Assembly: GCF_003952425.1 (NCBI RefSeq)
Contig: NZ_CP034449.1
Location: forward strand, 1,054,001 to 1,118,000
Length of the DNA: 64,000 bases
From: Mesorhizobium sp. M2A.F.Ca.ET.046.03.2.1
GTDB lineage: Bacteria; Pseudomonadota; Alphaproteobacteria; Rhizobiales; Rhizobiaceae
Direction of reading: 5' to 3'
The notes below the pieces were generated by a model. It was not told the origin of the DNA, did no database searches, and saw nothing but the letters and a program-made list of their open reading frames with translations. Of this stretch, positions 36,054-48,943 are shown in pieces. The position numbers and the translations under genes were made by a program. How positions within the stretch are numbered: position 1 is the first letter of the stretch; each line of letters starts with the position of its first letter.

Positions 36054-36731
36054 ATGAAGACTTATCTGGCAGAAGTTCTCGGCACGTTTTTGTTGGTGTT
36101 CATCGGCACGGCTTCCGTGGTCACGGGCGGTTTCGGCGGCGCGCTGCCGCTCGGACAGGAAGGCATCGGCCTGGCGTTCGGCATCGGCCTGATCGCCGCG
36201 GCCTATGCGATTGGCCCGATCTCGGGCGCGCATCTCAATCCGGCGGTGACGCTCGGCGTGTTCCTGGCAGGGCGGATGCCGGCCAAGGACGTCGTTCCCT
36301 ACTGGATCGCGCAGATCATCGGCGCCATCATCGCCTCGCTGGCGCTGTGGATCATCGTTTCCGGCCAGGCCGGCGGCCACACCGGCGGCTTCGGCGCCAA
36401 TGGCTGGGACGAGGCGAAATGGGGCATGAGCTCGGCCTTGCTGTGGGAGCTGATCGGCACCTTCACCTTCGTCACGGTGATCCTCGGCGTCACCAACGCC
36501 AAGCACACCACCGCCTTTGCCGGCCTGGTGATCGGCCTGACGCTGGCCGGGCTGCATTTCGCCATCATCCCGGTTACCGGCACGTCGCTCAACCCGGCGC
36601 GCTCGATCGGCCCGGCGTTGTTTTCGGGGGGTGCCGCGCTCAGCCAGCTCTGGCTGTTCATCGCCGCGCCGCTGATCGGCGGAGCGATTGCCGGCGTCGT
36701 CGCCAAGGCCGGCATCTTCGAAAAAGACTGA
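36054..36731 (+). CDS. aqpZ: Aquaporin Z (MIP family water channel)
   Basis: This 225-residue protein has six membrane spans. The two NPA boxes are HLNPAVTLG (NPA at 62-64) and SLNPARSIGPA (180-182). Selectivity-filter residues fit a water channel rather than a glycerol facilitator: F42, H168 and R183. The start at MKTYLAEVLG follows GAGGAGAGG; the longer upstream reading has no family support. A strong bidirectional terminator separates it from convergent katG. Confidence 0.94.
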   Translation: MKTYLAEVLGTFLLVFIGTASVVTGGFGGALPLGQEGIGLAFGIGLIAAAYAIGPISGAHLNPAVTLGVFLAGRMPAKDVVPYWIAQIIGAIIASLALWIIVSGQAGGHTGGFGANGWDEAKWGMSSALLWELIGTFTFVTVILGVTNAKHTTAFAGLVIGLTLAGLHFAIIPVTGTSLNPARSIGPALFSGGAALSQLWLFIAAPLIGGAIAGVVAKAGIFEKD

Positions 36732-36748
36732 CAGCTCCGGAGAAACGC

Positions 36749-36781
36749 AAAAAAGGCGCGGGCATGACCCGCGCCTTTTTT
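36749..36781. terminator. Bidirectional rho-independent terminator between aqpZ and katG
   Basis: A perfect 8-bp stem (GGCGCGGG / CCCGCGCC) with a 5-base loop is flanked by A6 on the left and T6 on the right. It can end both convergent transcripts. Confidence 0.9.
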
Positions 36782-36798
36782 GCTTGAGAGGTACGACC

Positions 36799-39181
<2,383 letters not shown>

Positions 39182-40090
39182 ATGATTGGCCTCACTGTCC
39201 GACAGATGCAATATTTCGACGCGCTGGCGCAGACGCTGCATTTCGGCCGCGCCGCGAAGCTTGCCGGCGTCAGCCAACCGGCGCTTTCCGCGCAGATCGC
39301 CGAGATGGAAGAGCGGCTGAACTGCCTGTTGTTCGAGCGCGGTGGCAAGACGGTGCGCATGACCGACGAGGCGCTTGCCCTGCAGCCGCGTATCGAACGC
39401 ATTCTGGCCGACATACGTGACGTCGAGACGACTGCCCGGCGCGGCCGCCCGAGCATGGAAGGACGCTTCCGGCTGGGCATCATCCCGACCGTCGCGCCCT
39501 ACCTGTTGCCGCATGTGCTGCCGGAGCTGAAAAAACACTACCCTTCCCTCCAGCTCGAGCTGCGCGAGGCGGTGACCGCGTCGCTGGTCGAGGAAGCGAC
39601 GTCTGGCCGGCTCGACGCCTTCATCGCGGCCTTGCCGCTCGATCAGCCGGCGATCGTCACCGAAAAGCTTTTTGCCGACCGCTTCTTCCTCGCCGTGCCC
39701 GCCGGCGATCCGGCCTTCGCCTCACCGCCGGTGCCGCCCGAAAGCCCGGCGCTGGAGCGCCTGATGCTCTTGGAGGAAGGCCACTGCCTGCGCGAGCAGG
39801 CTTTGGCCGTCTGCGGCAGTGTGCGGCCGGTGGCGATGGCAAGCTATGGCGCGACCAGCCTCACCACGCTCCTGCAGATGGTCGCGCACGGGCTTGGCGT
39901 CACGCTGGTGCCGGAAATGGCAGCAAGTGCCGCTGGCGCCCTGCCGGATCTGAGGATCGTGCCGTTCCAGGAGCCGATGCCGCAGCGCACGATCTGCATG
40001 GCCTGGCGGAAGAACAAGGTGCGCCAGGACGAGTGCGTGGAACTGGCGCGGATCATACGCGGACTGGATCGGGCGGTGCTCGCGGCGTGA
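39182..40090 (+). CDS. oxyR: Hydrogen-peroxide-sensing LysR regulator
   Basis: This 302-residue LysR protein has the OxyR N terminus ([37 protein letters not shown]). The sensor cysteines sit in [15 protein letters not shown] at C202 and C211, matching the C199/C208 disulfide pair of E. coli OxyR. With divergent katG this is a peroxide-response module. The C terminus ends [12 protein letters not shown]. Confidence 0.95.
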   Translation: MIGLTVRQMQYFDALAQTLHFGRAAKLAGVSQPALSAQIAEMEERLNCLLFERGGKTVRMTDEALALQPRIERILADIRDVETTARRGRPSMEGRFRLGIIPTVAPYLLPHVLPELKKHYPSLQLELREAVTASLVEEATSGRLDAFIAALPLDQPAIVTEKLFADRFFLAVPAGDPAFASPPVPPESPALERLMLLEEGHCLREQALAVCGSVRPVAMASYGATSLTTLLQMVAHGLGVTLVPEMAASAAGALPDLRIVPFQEPMPQRTICMAWRKNKVRQDECVELARIIRGLDRAVLAA

Positions 40091-40145
40091 AGCGCTTCTC
40101 GAGGCGGCGCTAACCCTGCGCCCGATGCTCGGCTCGCGACACCCT

Positions 40146-41249
40146 TCACGGCACGAAGATCAGAAACACATAGGTGAAAAACACCACGACATGGACCATC
40201 CCGGTCAGGAACGTCGTTCTTTCGGTGCTGAAGCTGACGCTGCATATGAAGAGCGCCAGTACCAGAAGCACGGCATCGGAGGCCGGAAGCCCCAGGGTCA
40301 GTCCCCTGCCCGTCAGCAGACTGGCGGCCGCGACCGCCGGTATCGTCAAACCGATCGTGGCGCAGGCCGACCCCATCGCGACGTTGAGGCTGCGCTGCAG
40401 CTCGTTCCTGAACGAGGCGCGGATCGCTGAGATGGCCTCCGGCATCAAAACCAGCGCCGCGATCAACGCGCCCACGATACTGTCGGCCTGGGTCACCTGG
40501 TAGGCGGCGAGCGCGTCCTCCACGCTCGCGGCGACCTGCTCGGCGAGCAGGACAATGCCGATGAGCCCACTCAACAGCAGCACGGCGCTGACGGAAATGC
40601 TGTCGTGGGAGGCGGTTCGCATCGGTGCGTCGTGTGCCTGTCCCTGGACGAAGTCCTCCCGGTGACGAACGGTCTGGGCGAACACGAAGCTCGCATAGAG
40701 CAGCACCGAAAGGACGCTCACGAAACCAAGCTGAGCCGCCGAAAACGTGCCGGGGTCCGTGGTTCGGGTGTAGGTCGGAAGAATAAGCGTCATCACGGTC
40801 AGCGCGATCAGGACCGACAGGTAGGCGCTGGTCCCTTGCCGGACGATCGCCTGCTTGCGATAGCGCCAGCCGCCAAGCGTGAGGCAGATGCCCACAACGC
40901 CGGTGGAGGTGATCATCACCGTCGAGAAAACGGACTCGCGCGCCAGCGTCGGGTTGTTTTCTCCATGCAGCATCATGGAGACTATGATCGACACTTCGAT
41001 CGCCGTCACCGCGAAGGTCAGCACCAATGTTCCGTAGGGCTCCCCTACGCGCCGGGCGAGCGCCTCGGCATGATCGAGCACGACGAAAATGGTGACGAAC
41101 ATGATGGCGCTCGACAGCGCTCCGACGAGGATCCTGACGTTTAGCGACCCTTCGTCAACCGAAAGGCCGCTGGCCTTGACCGCGAGAGCCATCGCCAGCG
41201 CGGCCAGCGGCATCGTGTAGGACGTTCCCGACCGGGCGTAACTCGTCAT
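40146..41249 (-). CDS. chaA: Calcium/sodium:proton antiporter, ChaA type
   Basis: The start at MTSYARSGTSYTMPLAA (41249, behind AAGGGGGG) gives 367 residues with about eleven hydrophobic segments. The two CaCA-family alpha repeats are recognisable: TFAVTAIEVSIIVSMML in the first half and ALVLMPEAISAIRASFRNEL in the second, each with the essential Glu. It exchanges cytoplasmic Ca2+, Na+ or K+ for protons at the inner membrane. It lies 56 bp from convergent oxyR; no link to peroxide stress is evident. Confidence 0.88.
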   Translation of the reverse strand: MTSYARSGTSYTMPLAALAMALAVKASGLSVDEGSLNVRILVGALSSAIMFVTIFVVLDHAEALARRVGEPYGTLVLTFAVTAIEVSIIVSMMLHGENNPTLARESVFSTVMITSTGVVGICLTLGGWRYRKQAIVRQGTSAYLSVLIALTVMTLILPTYTRTTDPGTFSAAQLGFVSVLSVLLYASFVFAQTVRHREDFVQGQAHDAPMRTASHDSISVSAVLLLSGLIGIVLLAEQVAASVEDALAAYQVTQADSIVGALIAALVLMPEAISAIRASFRNELQRSLNVAMGSACATIGLTIPAVAAASLLTGRGLTLGLPASDAVLLVLALFICSVSFSTERTTFLTGMVHVVVFFTYVFLIFVP

Positions 41250-41333
41250 CCACCCCCCTTGGTCTACACCATGCGTTTTTTCGACCTTAGCGGAAAAGCG
41301 CGTGGGGAGCACGTCCCGAGCACTTTGCAGCAT

Positions 41334-41957
41334 TCAAAATAGGATTGGGGACCAGGCACCATTTTGGGCGTCGCTTGTCTCGATGGCCCTGCGAACCGCC
41401 CCACAGAATTTTTCCAGAAGGTCCGGCTCGTTGCCCAGCCGGCGGCGCAGCGAGAAGGGGACTTCCAGTTGTGCGCCTTTTCCCGTCAATCCGCGATTGA
41501 CGATGTTCGAATCCTGGATGCCCGGAAACGGATGGTTGTCCTTTTGCGTCTGGAAGCCGGCCTCCTGCAGGCGCCAGGCTATCTCCGAAACCAATGCGGC
41601 GTCCTTGCCGCCCAGGTAGACCGTCGCGAGATCGTCGCGATCCTGACGGCCGTGGATGGCGACGACAGTGGACTTGGTCCGCAACAGGTCCAGCGCGGTT
41701 GCCTCGTCGAAGTTCCTGGACGTTATGTGCAGCTCCCGGTTGCTTTCCGGCATCAGCCCTTCAAAGCAATACATGTCGAGATCGTCGCCGGCTATCGTCT
41801 CGGTGATCAGGGAGGTGCGGGGCTCTATCTTGCCGCCATGCGGAGCCATGACGATCGCGCCGCCCGTTCGCGCGCCTCGGCGGACGACGATGCGATAATC
41901 CACGTTTTCGATTTTGGCGGCCCTCAGCGCCGCGAAATTGGGAAACTCGTTGTCCAT
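41334..41957 (-). CDS. Poly-gamma-glutamate hydrolase (PghP/DUF867) family protein
   Basis: This 207-residue protein matches the zinc-dependent hydrolase family first seen in Bacillus phage poly-gamma-glutamate hydrolase. Blocks seen are VMAPHGGKIEPRTSLITETIA, LHITSRNFDEATAL, VVAIHGRQD, VYLGGKD and NIVNRGLTGKGAQLEVP. The two His-containing blocks and the Glu in QLEVP are likely metal or catalytic residues. No signal peptide is seen, so it appears cytoplasmic. It might be of phage origin, but it now sits between ordinary chromosomal genes. Confidence 0.8.
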   Translation of the reverse strand: MDNEFPNFAALRAAKIENVDYRIVVRRGARTGGAIVMAPHGGKIEPRTSLITETIAGDDLDMYCFEGLMPESNRELHITSRNFDEATALDLLRTKSTVVAIHGRQDRDDLATVYLGGKDAALVSEIAWRLQEAGFQTQKDNHPFPGIQDSNIVNRGLTGKGAQLEVPFSLRRRLGNEPDLLEKFCGAVRRAIETSDAQNGAWSPILF

Positions 41958-41967
41958 AAATGCCGTT

Positions 41968-43734
41968 TCACGCCGTCTTCTGCGCCACCAGCCCGAGTTC
42001 CTCCACCATCGCTTCGCGCATCAGGAATTTCTGCGGCTTGCCGGTCACCGTCATCGGCAATTCGGTGCGGAAACGGATGTGGCGCGGCACCTTGTAATGC
42101 GCGATCTGGCCAGCGCAGAAGGCCTTGATTTCCTCGGCGGTGGCGATCTGGCCGGGCTTCAGCACGATCCAGGCGCAGAGTTCCTCGCCATATTTGTCGT
42201 CCGGAATGCCGAAGACCTGCACTTCCTTGACCTTTGGATGGCGGTAGAGGAACTCCTCGACCTCGCGCGGATAGACGTTCTCGCCGCCGCGGATGACCAT
42301 GTCCTTTACCCGCCCGACGATGTTGCAATAGCCCTCGGCATCTATCGTGGCGAGGTCGCCGGTGTGCATCCAACCCTCGGCGTCGATCGCCTCGCGGGTC
42401 TTGTCAGCGTCGTCCCAATAGCCCTTCATCACCGAATAGCCGCGCGTGCAAAGCTCGCCAGGCTCCCCGACCGCGACGGTCGCGCCATCCGCGCCGATCG
42501 CTTTCACCTCGACATGCGGGTGGATGCGGCCGACGGTGGAGACGCGCTTTTCAAGCGGGTCGTCGACGCTGCTCTGGAAGGAGACCGGGCTGGTCTCGGT
42601 CATGCCATAGGCGATGGTCACCTGGCTCATATGCATGAGCGACACCACCTTCTTCATCACCTCGATCGGGCATGGCGAGCCGGCCATGATGCCGGTGCGC
42701 AGGCTGGAGAGGTCGAAGCCGGCGAAATCGGCATGGTCGAGCATGGCGACGAACATGGTCGGCACGCCGTAGAGTCCGGTGCAATGCTCCTGCGCGACCG
42801 CTTTCAGCGTCGCGCCGGCGTCAAACCCTTCGCCAGGGAAGACCATGGTCGCGCCCTTCGACACGCAGCCCATCGTGCCCATCGACATGCCGAAGCAATG
42901 GTAGAGCGGCACGGGGATGCAGAGCCGGTCATCGACGGTGAGTTTTATGGCCGAGGTGACGAAATTGCCGTTGTTGACGATGTTCGCGTGGGTCAGCGTC
43001 GCCCCCTTCGGCGCGCCGGTCGTGCCGCTGGTGAACTGGATGTTGATGGCATCTGCGGGCTTCAGGCTCTCCGAGATGCGGTCGAGACTGTCGTGCTCGT
43101 CGCGGCCGGCCATGGCCAGCACATCGCCGAAATTGAACATGCCGGGCGAATTGTCGTCACCCATGCGGATGACGATCTTCAACGCCGGCAGCTTTTTCGC
43201 CTTGAGCTTGCCGGGCTCCGCCTTGGCGATCTCCGGCGCGAGCGTCTCGATCATGCCGAGGTAATCGGATGTCTTGAACTGGGCCGCCGTGACCAGCGCC
43301 TTGCAGCCGACCTTGTTGAGCGCATATTCCAGCTCGGTCAGCCGATAGGCCGGGTTGATGTTGACCAGGATCAGGCCGATGCGAGCGGTGGCGAACTGCG
43401 TCACCAGCCATTCCCAGCGGTTCGGCGACCAGATGCCGACGCGGTCGCCCTTTTCCAGGCCGAGCGCCAGGAAACCGGCGGCCAGGGCGTCGACCGCATC
43501 CGACAGCTCGCTCCAGGTGAAGCGCTTGTCCTGACCGACGAAGACGGCGGCGTCGAGCGTGGCGTATTTGCTCACCGTATCGGAGAACAGCTCCGGAATG
43601 GTCTTGTCGAGCAAAGGCACCAAGCGATCGCCCGAGACATGCGCCTTGCCGCCGGCCGGGGCAATAAAGGTGCCGCTCGCGCGATGCCCGCGCAAATTGG
43701 TGGCGTTCATAAGCTCGTCGAGTTTGATCGCCAT
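41968..43734 (-). CDS. AMP-binding fatty-acyl-CoA synthetase
   Basis: This 588-residue ANL-family adenylate-forming enzyme has the AMP loop [33 protein letters not shown], the hinge [22 protein letters not shown] and the catalytic lysine near [12 protein letters not shown]. These features fit medium- or long-chain acyl-CoA synthetases that activate fatty acids with ATP and CoA. No beta-oxidation genes adjoin it. It starts 70 bp upstream of hisG's stop on the same strand but is probably a separate unit. Confidence 0.9.
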   Translation of the reverse strand: MAIKLDELMNATNLRGHRASGTFIAPAGGKAHVSGDRLVPLLDKTIPELFSDTVSKYATLDAAVFVGQDKRFTWSELSDAVDALAAGFLALGLEKGDRVGIWSPNRWEWLVTQFATARIGLILVNINPAYRLTELEYALNKVGCKALVTAAQFKTSDYLGMIETLAPEIAKAEPGKLKAKKLPALKIVIRMGDDNSPGMFNFGDVLAMAGRDEHDSLDRISESLKPADAINIQFTSGTTGAPKGATLTHANIVNNGNFVTSAIKLTVDDRLCIPVPLYHCFGMSMGTMGCVSKGATMVFPGEGFDAGATLKAVAQEHCTGLYGVPTMFVAMLDHADFAGFDLSSLRTGIMAGSPCPIEVMKKVVSLMHMSQVTIAYGMTETSPVSFQSSVDDPLEKRVSTVGRIHPHVEVKAIGADGATVAVGEPGELCTRGYSVMKGYWDDADKTREAIDAEGWMHTGDLATIDAEGYCNIVGRVKDMVIRGGENVYPREVEEFLYRHPKVKEVQVFGIPDDKYGEELCAWIVLKPGQIATAEEIKAFCAGQIAHYKVPRHIRFRTELPMTVTGKPQKFLMREAMVEELGLVAQKTA

Positions 43735-43807
43735 CGCCGTCTCCTCCCGAGATGATTGAGCCTATCAGCCTGCAAAGGCGGTGGAAACCCGCCGAAGGTA
43801 GGGAGGG

Positions 43808-44506
43808 CTAAGCGACCAAGGCGCCCATTTTGGCTGCGATTGCCCGCAACCGTGCCTCATCCGCCGCGTCGCGCTGCTTCCTCGACGCGACCAGACAGGC
43901 CTGCGACTTGAGGATGGTGCCGTCGCCCAGCACCTTGAGGTGGTTGGCGCGCAGCGTCGAGCCGGTGGTGGTGATGTCGACGATGACGTCCGCCAGGCCG
44001 GCGGCCGGCGCGCCTTCGGTGGCGCCGAGGCTTTCGACGATGCGGTAGACCTGGATGCCGTGCTTGAGCGAAAAGAACTGCTGCGTCAGCCGCCAATATT
44101 TGGTGGCGATCCTGAGCCGCCGGCCGTGGCGCTGGCGGAAATCGGCGGCGACATCATCAAGATCGGCCATGGTGTCGACATCGAGCCAGATGTCGGGCAC
44201 GGCCACCACGACGTCGGCATTGCCGAAGCCGAGGCGCGCGACGATCTCGGCGCGCGCTTCCCAGTCGGCGAGATTCTCGCGCAAAAGATCCTCGCCGGTG
44301 ATGCCGAGATCGACCGACCCTTGCCCGATCTCGCCGGCGATCTCGGACGCGGACAGGAAGGCCACCTCGACATTGTCGAGGCCGTCGATACGCGCGCGGT
44401 ATTTGCGGTCGTCCTCGGGCAAGGTAACGGCCAGCCCTGCCTTGGCCAGCACTTCGAGCGACTGTTCCTTGAGTCGGCCTTTCGACGGGATCGCCAGCGT
44501 GATCAT
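43808..44506 (-). CDS. hisG: ATP phosphoribosyltransferase, short form catalytic subunit
   Basis: This 232-residue short-form HisG lacks the regulatory C-terminal domain and so needs HisZ, which is encoded directly upstream with a 4-base overlap. Motifs include [36 protein letters not shown] and the PRPP loop [16 protein letters not shown]. It catalyses the first step of histidine synthesis, condensing ATP and PRPP. Confidence 0.96.
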   Translation of the reverse strand: MITLAIPSKGRLKEQSLEVLAKAGLAVTLPEDDRKYRARIDGLDNVEVAFLSASEIAGEIGQGSVDLGITGEDLLRENLADWEARAEIVARLGFGNADVVVAVPDIWLDVDTMADLDDVAADFRQRHGRRLRIATKYWRLTQQFFSLKHGIQVYRIVESLGATEGAPAAGLADVIVDITTTGSTLRANHLKVLGDGTILKSQACLVASRKQRDAADEARLRAIAAKMGALVA

Positions 44507-45621
44507 TTGGCATTCTCCCGCAAGGCTTCGATCCGGTCGAGCCAGACCGAAAAACCCACGCCGGGAATCGGCTTCTTGGCGCCAAGCAGCGTCAGCAGCC
44601 GGTCGTAGCGGCCGCCGCCGACAAGCGGGCGATCGCCTCCCTGGACAGCGATCTCGAAGACGAGGCCGGTGTAATAGTCGAGCGGGCGGCCGAAAGCGGC
44701 ATCGTAGCGGATCTGCGCCGAGGACAGCCCATGCGCCTCGATCGCCTTGGCGCGGGCGGAGAAATTCTCCAGCGCCGGCCCCAGCGACAGGCCGGCATCG
44801 GCGGCGAATTTTTCCAGCGCCGCGGTCGCGCCGCTGAGCGCGACGTCGATCTCGAGAAAACCCTTCAACGCCGAGAAGGCGTCATCGGAGAGCCGCACGC
44901 TGCGCAACTGTGCTTTCTCGGTCAGCCGGCGCGCAATGTCGGCCGGCGAGCGGCCGCCGGAAGCCGACAGCCCGGCCTGCTCCATGCCTTCGGCAATGTG
45001 CGCGGCGAGGCCTTCCTGATCGCCGTCGAGCACCAGCAAGGCGACGGGACCGGAGAGCTGGCTGTTGCGCGGCGGGTTGGCGAGATCGGCAAGGGCCGCT
45101 TCCAACATCGGCGCCGAACCGAAGGCGCGGGCCAGCCGCATGCGCCAGCCGCGCGGCAGGCCGAGCGCGGCCAGCACCGCCTCGAACAGGGTCTGGTCGC
45201 CAAGCGTGATGGCGAGGGGCCGTCCCGGCAGCACCAGCGACAGCAGCGCATGCGCCTCGGCCAGCGAACGGGCATCGGCGGCGGCGATGTCAGTGTCGCC
45301 GAGATCCTCGATGCCGGCCTGGAAGAACTCGTTGCCACCCTCACGGCGCTGGCGGAACACCTCGCCCAGGTAAGAATAGCGGCGCGGCGTGCCGGCCTGG
45401 CTGGCGATGTGGTCGAGGCAGACCGGAATGGTGAATTCGGGCCGCAGGCACAGCGTCTTGCCGGTCTCGCTCTCGGTCAGGAAGATGCGCCGGCGCAGGT
45501 CTTCGCCCGCCATATCGAGGAACGGATCGGCCGGCTGCAGCACGGCGACTTCGACCGCGTGCGTACCGCGGGCGGCGAAGAGTTTCGCGATGTCGGCAGC
45601 GATGGCGGGGCGGGAGGTCAT
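44503..45621 (-). CDS. hisZ: ATP phosphoribosyltransferase regulatory subunit
   Basis: This 372-residue class-II-synthetase-fold protein resembles HisRS ([40 protein letters not shown]) but lacks the anticodon domain. HisZ forms the hetero-octameric enzyme with short HisG and gives histidine feedback control. Overlap with hisG and closeness to hisS (true HisRS) on the same strand form a compact histidine cluster, separated from hisS by a palindromic repeat. Confidence 0.95.
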   Translation of the reverse strand: MTSRPAIAADIAKLFAARGTHAVEVAVLQPADPFLDMAGEDLRRRIFLTESETGKTLCLRPEFTIPVCLDHIASQAGTPRRYSYLGEVFRQRREGGNEFFQAGIEDLGDTDIAAADARSLAEAHALLSLVLPGRPLAITLGDQTLFEAVLAALGLPRGWRMRLARAFGSAPMLEAALADLANPPRNSQLSGPVALLVLDGDQEGLAAHIAEGMEQAGLSASGGRSPADIARRLTEKAQLRSVRLSDDAFSALKGFLEIDVALSGATAALEKFAADAGLSLGPALENFSARAKAIEAHGLSSAQIRYDAAFGRPLDYYTGLVFEIAVQGGDRPLVGGGRYDRLLTLLGAKKPIPGVGFSVWLDRIEALRENAK

Positions 45622-45639
45622 GGATAAGTTGGGCGCGAG

Positions 45640-45799
45640 GCCCCCCTCTCTGTCCTGCCGGCCATCTCCCCCTCAAGGGGGGAGATTGGCAGCTCGGACG
45701 CCGCGCCTCCTCCTGCAGCGTTGAAAATTGGCGAAAGCATGCGCGACATCTGATCTCCCCCCTTGAGGGGGAGATGGCCGGCAGGACAGAGAGGGGGGC
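45640..45799. repeat. Perfect 47-bp inverted repeat between hisZ and hisS
   Basis: The arms 45640-45686 and 45753-45799 are exact reverse complements and enclose 66 bp. Each arm also contains its own small palindrome (CTCCCCC..GGGGGGAG). This fits a miniature palindromic intergenic element of the kind common in rhizobia. It abuts the hisS stop codon. In the transcript it would form a very long hairpin and could affect hisS-hisZ read-through. Confidence 0.9.
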
Positions 45800-47305
45800 T
45801 CAAGCGCCACCCTTCGCGCGGTCGGCGGCCTGCGCCGCGAGTATCTTCTTCACCTCAGCCACCAGGTCACCCTCCGCGACCGTCACCTGCGCCGGGCGTG
45901 CCGCGCGCCATTCGGCGTTGTCGGTGATCTCGGCCGACAGGCGCGCGCCTTCGATGAGGTCCTTGATCTGCACCTCGCCCTTGGCGCGCTCGTCGCCGCC
46001 CTGGATGATGGCGACAGGGCTGCCGCGGCGGTCGGCATATTTCAGCTGCGCCTTCATGCCCGCGCCGCCGAGATACATTTCCGAGCGGATGCCGGCGGCG
46101 CGCAGATCGGCGACCATCTTCTGGTAACGGCCGAGGCTTTCCGTATCCTTGTCCATGACCAGCACGACGACCGGGGCGATGACATCGGAGGTATCCAGCT
46201 TGCCGAGGTTCTTCAGCGCCGTCATCAGCCGCGAGACGCCGATCGAAAAACCGGTCGCCGGCACCGGCTCGCCGCGAAAGCGCGAGACCAGCCCGTCATA
46301 GCGCCCGCCGCCGCCGACCGAGCCGAAACGCACGATCTGGCCTTCGTCGTTGGGGATCTCGGCCAGCAGCTCGGCCTCGAAGACAGGGCCGGTGTAGTAT
46401 TCGAGGCCGCGCACGACGGAGCGGTCCATCACGATGCGGTCTTCGCCGTAGCTCGCGGCTCTAACCAGGGCCTCGATCGTTGCGAGTTCGCCAACGCCTT
46501 CCTGATAGACAGCATTGGCATTGACGCTGGCGTCCTGGGCGGCCTGCCCGTTCCTGGCCGTTGCCAGAAGAACCGCCTCGGCTTGCGCATCCTTCAATCC
46601 GGCGCCCTTGGCGAAATCGCCCTCGCCTTCCTTGCCACCGTCCCAGCGTCCGGGGCCAAGCAGGAGCCTGACGCCTTCCGGCCCGAGCTTGTCGAGCTTG
46701 TCGATGGCGCGCAGTACGGTCAACCGGCGGCCGGCGTTATCCTCACCGCCGAGCCCGATGGCCTCCAGCACGCCGTCGAGCACCTTGCGGTTGTTGACGC
46801 GAATGACGTAGTCGCCGCGCTTGATGCCGAGCGCCTCCATGACGTCGGCCATCATCATCGCCATCTCCGCGTCGGCGGCGACGCCCGGCGTGCCGATCGT
46901 GTCGGCGTCGAACTGCATGAACTGGCGGAAGCGGCCGGGACCCGGTTTCTCGTTGCGGAACACCCAGCCGGAGCGGTAGCTGCGATAAGGCTTCGGCAGC
47001 TTGTCAAAATTTTCCGCGACGAAGCGCGCCGTCGGCGCGGTCAGGTCGTAGCGCAGCGACAGCCACTGCTCGTCATCATCCTGGAAGGAGAACACCCCTT
47101 CGTTCGGCCGGTCCTGATCGGGCAGGAATTTGCCCAGAGCATCGGTGTATTCGATCATCGGCTGGTCGACCGGCTCGAAGCCGTAAAGCTCATAGACCGA
47201 GCGGATGGTGGCCATCATCTTCTCGACGGCGCGGATGTCTTCGGCGCTGCGGTCGGCAAAACCGCGCGGCAGCCGCGCTTTCGTCTTTTCGGATTTGTCG
47301 GCCAT
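45800..47305 (-). CDS. hisS: Histidyl-tRNA synthetase
   Basis: The start at [19 protein letters not shown] (47305) gives 501 residues, typical of the alphaproteobacterial form. Class II features are [20 protein letters not shown] (motif 2), [19 protein letters not shown] and [12 protein letters not shown] (motif 3 region), followed by an anticodon-binding domain ([20 protein letters not shown]). It charges tRNA-His. It heads the hisS-hisZ-hisG run; whether one transcript crosses the repeat at 45640-45799 is unknown. Confidence 0.96.
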   Translation of the reverse strand: MADKSEKTKARLPRGFADRSAEDIRAVEKMMATIRSVYELYGFEPVDQPMIEYTDALGKFLPDQDRPNEGVFSFQDDDEQWLSLRYDLTAPTARFVAENFDKLPKPYRSYRSGWVFRNEKPGPGRFRQFMQFDADTIGTPGVAADAEMAMMMADVMEALGIKRGDYVIRVNNRKVLDGVLEAIGLGGEDNAGRRLTVLRAIDKLDKLGPEGVRLLLGPGRWDGGKEGEGDFAKGAGLKDAQAEAVLLATARNGQAAQDASVNANAVYQEGVGELATIEALVRAASYGEDRIVMDRSVVRGLEYYTGPVFEAELLAEIPNDEGQIVRFGSVGGGGRYDGLVSRFRGEPVPATGFSIGVSRLMTALKNLGKLDTSDVIAPVVVLVMDKDTESLGRYQKMVADLRAAGIRSEMYLGGAGMKAQLKYADRRGSPVAIIQGGDERAKGEVQIKDLIEGARLSAEITDNAEWRAARPAQVTVAEGDLVAEVKKILAAQAADRAKGGA

Positions 47306-47422
47306 GGGGTCGGTCTTTTCGTTAAGTAAACACTGGCTTATCGGGAGCGGGCGTGTCCTAACCCATGCCAAGTGGTGCGGCAAGCGTTTGCAGACCTGCA
47401 GGAAACAGTTCGATAGTTTGCA

Positions 47423-47604
47423 GGCGCCGCGCCGCCCCTCGTCCCCCTGCCGGCACCTTCTCCCCGTGTAGTGACCGGGGAGAAGGAGGAAGCGCCGGCG
47501 CGACAGCTCCAGCGTTGCCGACTGGCCAAACCCGCGGCGCCAGCGTCCTTCTCCCCGTCTCTATAAGGGGAGAAGTGACCGGCAGGGCGATGAGGGGCGG
47601 CGCC
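47423..47604. repeat. Imperfect palindromic intergenic repeat
   Basis: The left arm (about 47423-47464) and right arm (about 47567-47604) are inverted, imperfect copies built on GGCGCCGCCCCTC and CTGCCGGnCACTTCTCCCC. Each arm is followed inwards by a nested CTTCTCCCCG hairpin. It is of the same general design as the repeats at 45640, 48022 and 53999. No gene lies within it. Confidence 0.75.
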
Positions 47605-47766
47605 GACTAACAAAGAAGTAGACTTCAATATCCCACCCTAGAGGGTTGAGGGCCTCCAAGAACTTCGAAACAATCAGCGCAAATACGAAACAATTCCGCC
47701 ACCAGCGCGGCATGCTGCCGACACAATCCGCGACCATAAACGCGCCGAAACAAGGGGTTCAGGGCC

Positions 47767-47994
47767 ATGACCACGGCTGAAGATATCATCGAGGGCGAGA
47801 CTGCAAGGCTGAGGCCTGCCGGGGTTCCGGCGCTGAAGCCGGCGCAGCAGCCGGCTGGGCCGTTCGAGGCTGCGGCGACCAAGCCGAGCGCCCGCGACGC
47901 GCTGGTCACCGGGCTTTTGGTAATCTACCCGGCTTTCGCGGCTGTGGCGGCGATCCTGGCGGGGTTGTTTTTGGCAGGCGCCGGCAGCGTTTGA
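47767..47994 (+). CDS. Small membrane protein of unknown function
   Basis: This 75-residue protein has a polar, proline- and alanine-rich N terminus and one strongly hydrophobic C-terminal segment (ALVTGLLVIYPAFAAVAAIL). It starts at ATG after CAGGGCC, a weak ribosome site. A tail-anchored membrane protein is likely if translated. No family is recognised. Confidence 0.5.
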   Translation: MTTAEDIIEGETARLRPAGVPALKPAQQPAGPFEAAATKPSARDALVTGLLVIYPAFAAVAAILAGLFLAGAGSV

Positions 47995-48021
47995 CTTGAG
48001 GTCTACCGAGAAATCTCGAAG

Positions 48022-48079
48022 GCCGGCGCTGCCCCTCATCCGCCCTTCGGGCACCTTCTCCCCGTGAACGGGGAGAAGG
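48022..48079. repeat. Half-length palindromic repeat beside tag
   Basis: A single arm of the same repeat family (GCTGCCCCTCATCCGCCC) is followed by a perfect 12-bp stem with a 2-base centre at 48054-48079 (CCTTCTCCCCGT / ACGGGGAGAAGG). It lies 13 bp beyond the tag stop codon and may act as its transcript end, although no T-run follows. Confidence 0.65.
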
Positions 48080-48091
48080 AAAGAGCGCGCT

Positions 48092-48745
48092 CTACTTCGG
48101 CCTTTTGAGCTTCTTGCGCTCTTTCTCCACCTCCGCCCTGCAATAGCAGCCCTCGAGGTGGTCGTTGACGAGGCCCATGGCCTGCATGAAGGCATAGACC
48201 GTCGTCGGGCCGACAAAGCTCCAGCCTCGCTTCTTCAACTCCTTCGATATCCTGACAGACACGGCCGTCGTCGGATTGGCGCGCAGATGCGCGAGGTCGA
48301 CGATTCCCGGACGCTCGTCCGGACCCGGTTCGAACTTCCAGAACCAGGCGGCTAAAGAGCCGAACTCGTCGACCATCTCGCGGGCGCGTTTGGCGTTGTT
48401 GATGGTCGAGACGATCTTGCCACGATGGCGGATGATGCCGGCGTTGCCGAGCAGGCGCTCGACATCCTTCTCGGTGAATTGAGCCACCTTGTCGAAGTCG
48501 AAACCGGCGAAGGCCTCACGGAAATTCTCGCGCTTGCGCAGGATGGTGAGCCACGACAGGCCCGACTGGAATCCTTCCAGGCAGATCTTTTCGAACAGCC
48601 GGCGATCATCCGTTACCGGCCGGCCCCATTCACGATCGTGATAGTGAAGATAGTCCGGCAAATTGCCATGCCAGAAGCAGCGCGCCCTGCCGTCGGGACC
48701 ATCGAGAATGCCGCTATTTTCCGTTGCCATCGTCAGCAAATCCAT
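48092..48745 (-). CDS. tag: DNA-3-methyladenine glycosylase I
   Basis: This 217-residue protein has the Tag family zinc ligands: CFWHG near the N terminus and the C-terminal NDHLEGCYCR. Other conserved blocks are YHDREWGRPVTDDRRLFE, LEGFQSGLSWLTILRKR and the catalytic-pocket region around FAGFDF. It removes 3-methyladenine from alkylated DNA. An ATG five codons in (48730) is an alternative start. It is a stand-alone gene. Confidence 0.93.
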   Translation of the reverse strand: MDLLTMATENSGILDGPDGRARCFWHGNLPDYLHYHDREWGRPVTDDRRLFEKICLEGFQSGLSWLTILRKRENFREAFAGFDFDKVAQFTEKDVERLLGNAGIIRHRGKIVSTINNAKRAREMVDEFGSLAAWFWKFEPGPDERPGIVDLAHLRANPTTAVSVRISKELKKRGWSFVGPTTVYAFMQAMGLVNDHLEGCYCRAEVEKERKKLKRPK

Positions 48746-48943
48746 TCGTTAATGCGCCTCGGCGCCGCTTTTACCGTGGCTTTACCAGATTCCTGAACCG
48801 GCCGGTAACCACACCAAAAGGTTTACTGACAAAGCGGCATTTTACGCATTCCGATTCATGTTTTGCTTGCCGCTGCGCGCCAAGGATCGCGAAACCGAGG
48901 GCGTCCTCTCCGCCCCGGATGAGTTCGATCAAGGTGCGTTCCA

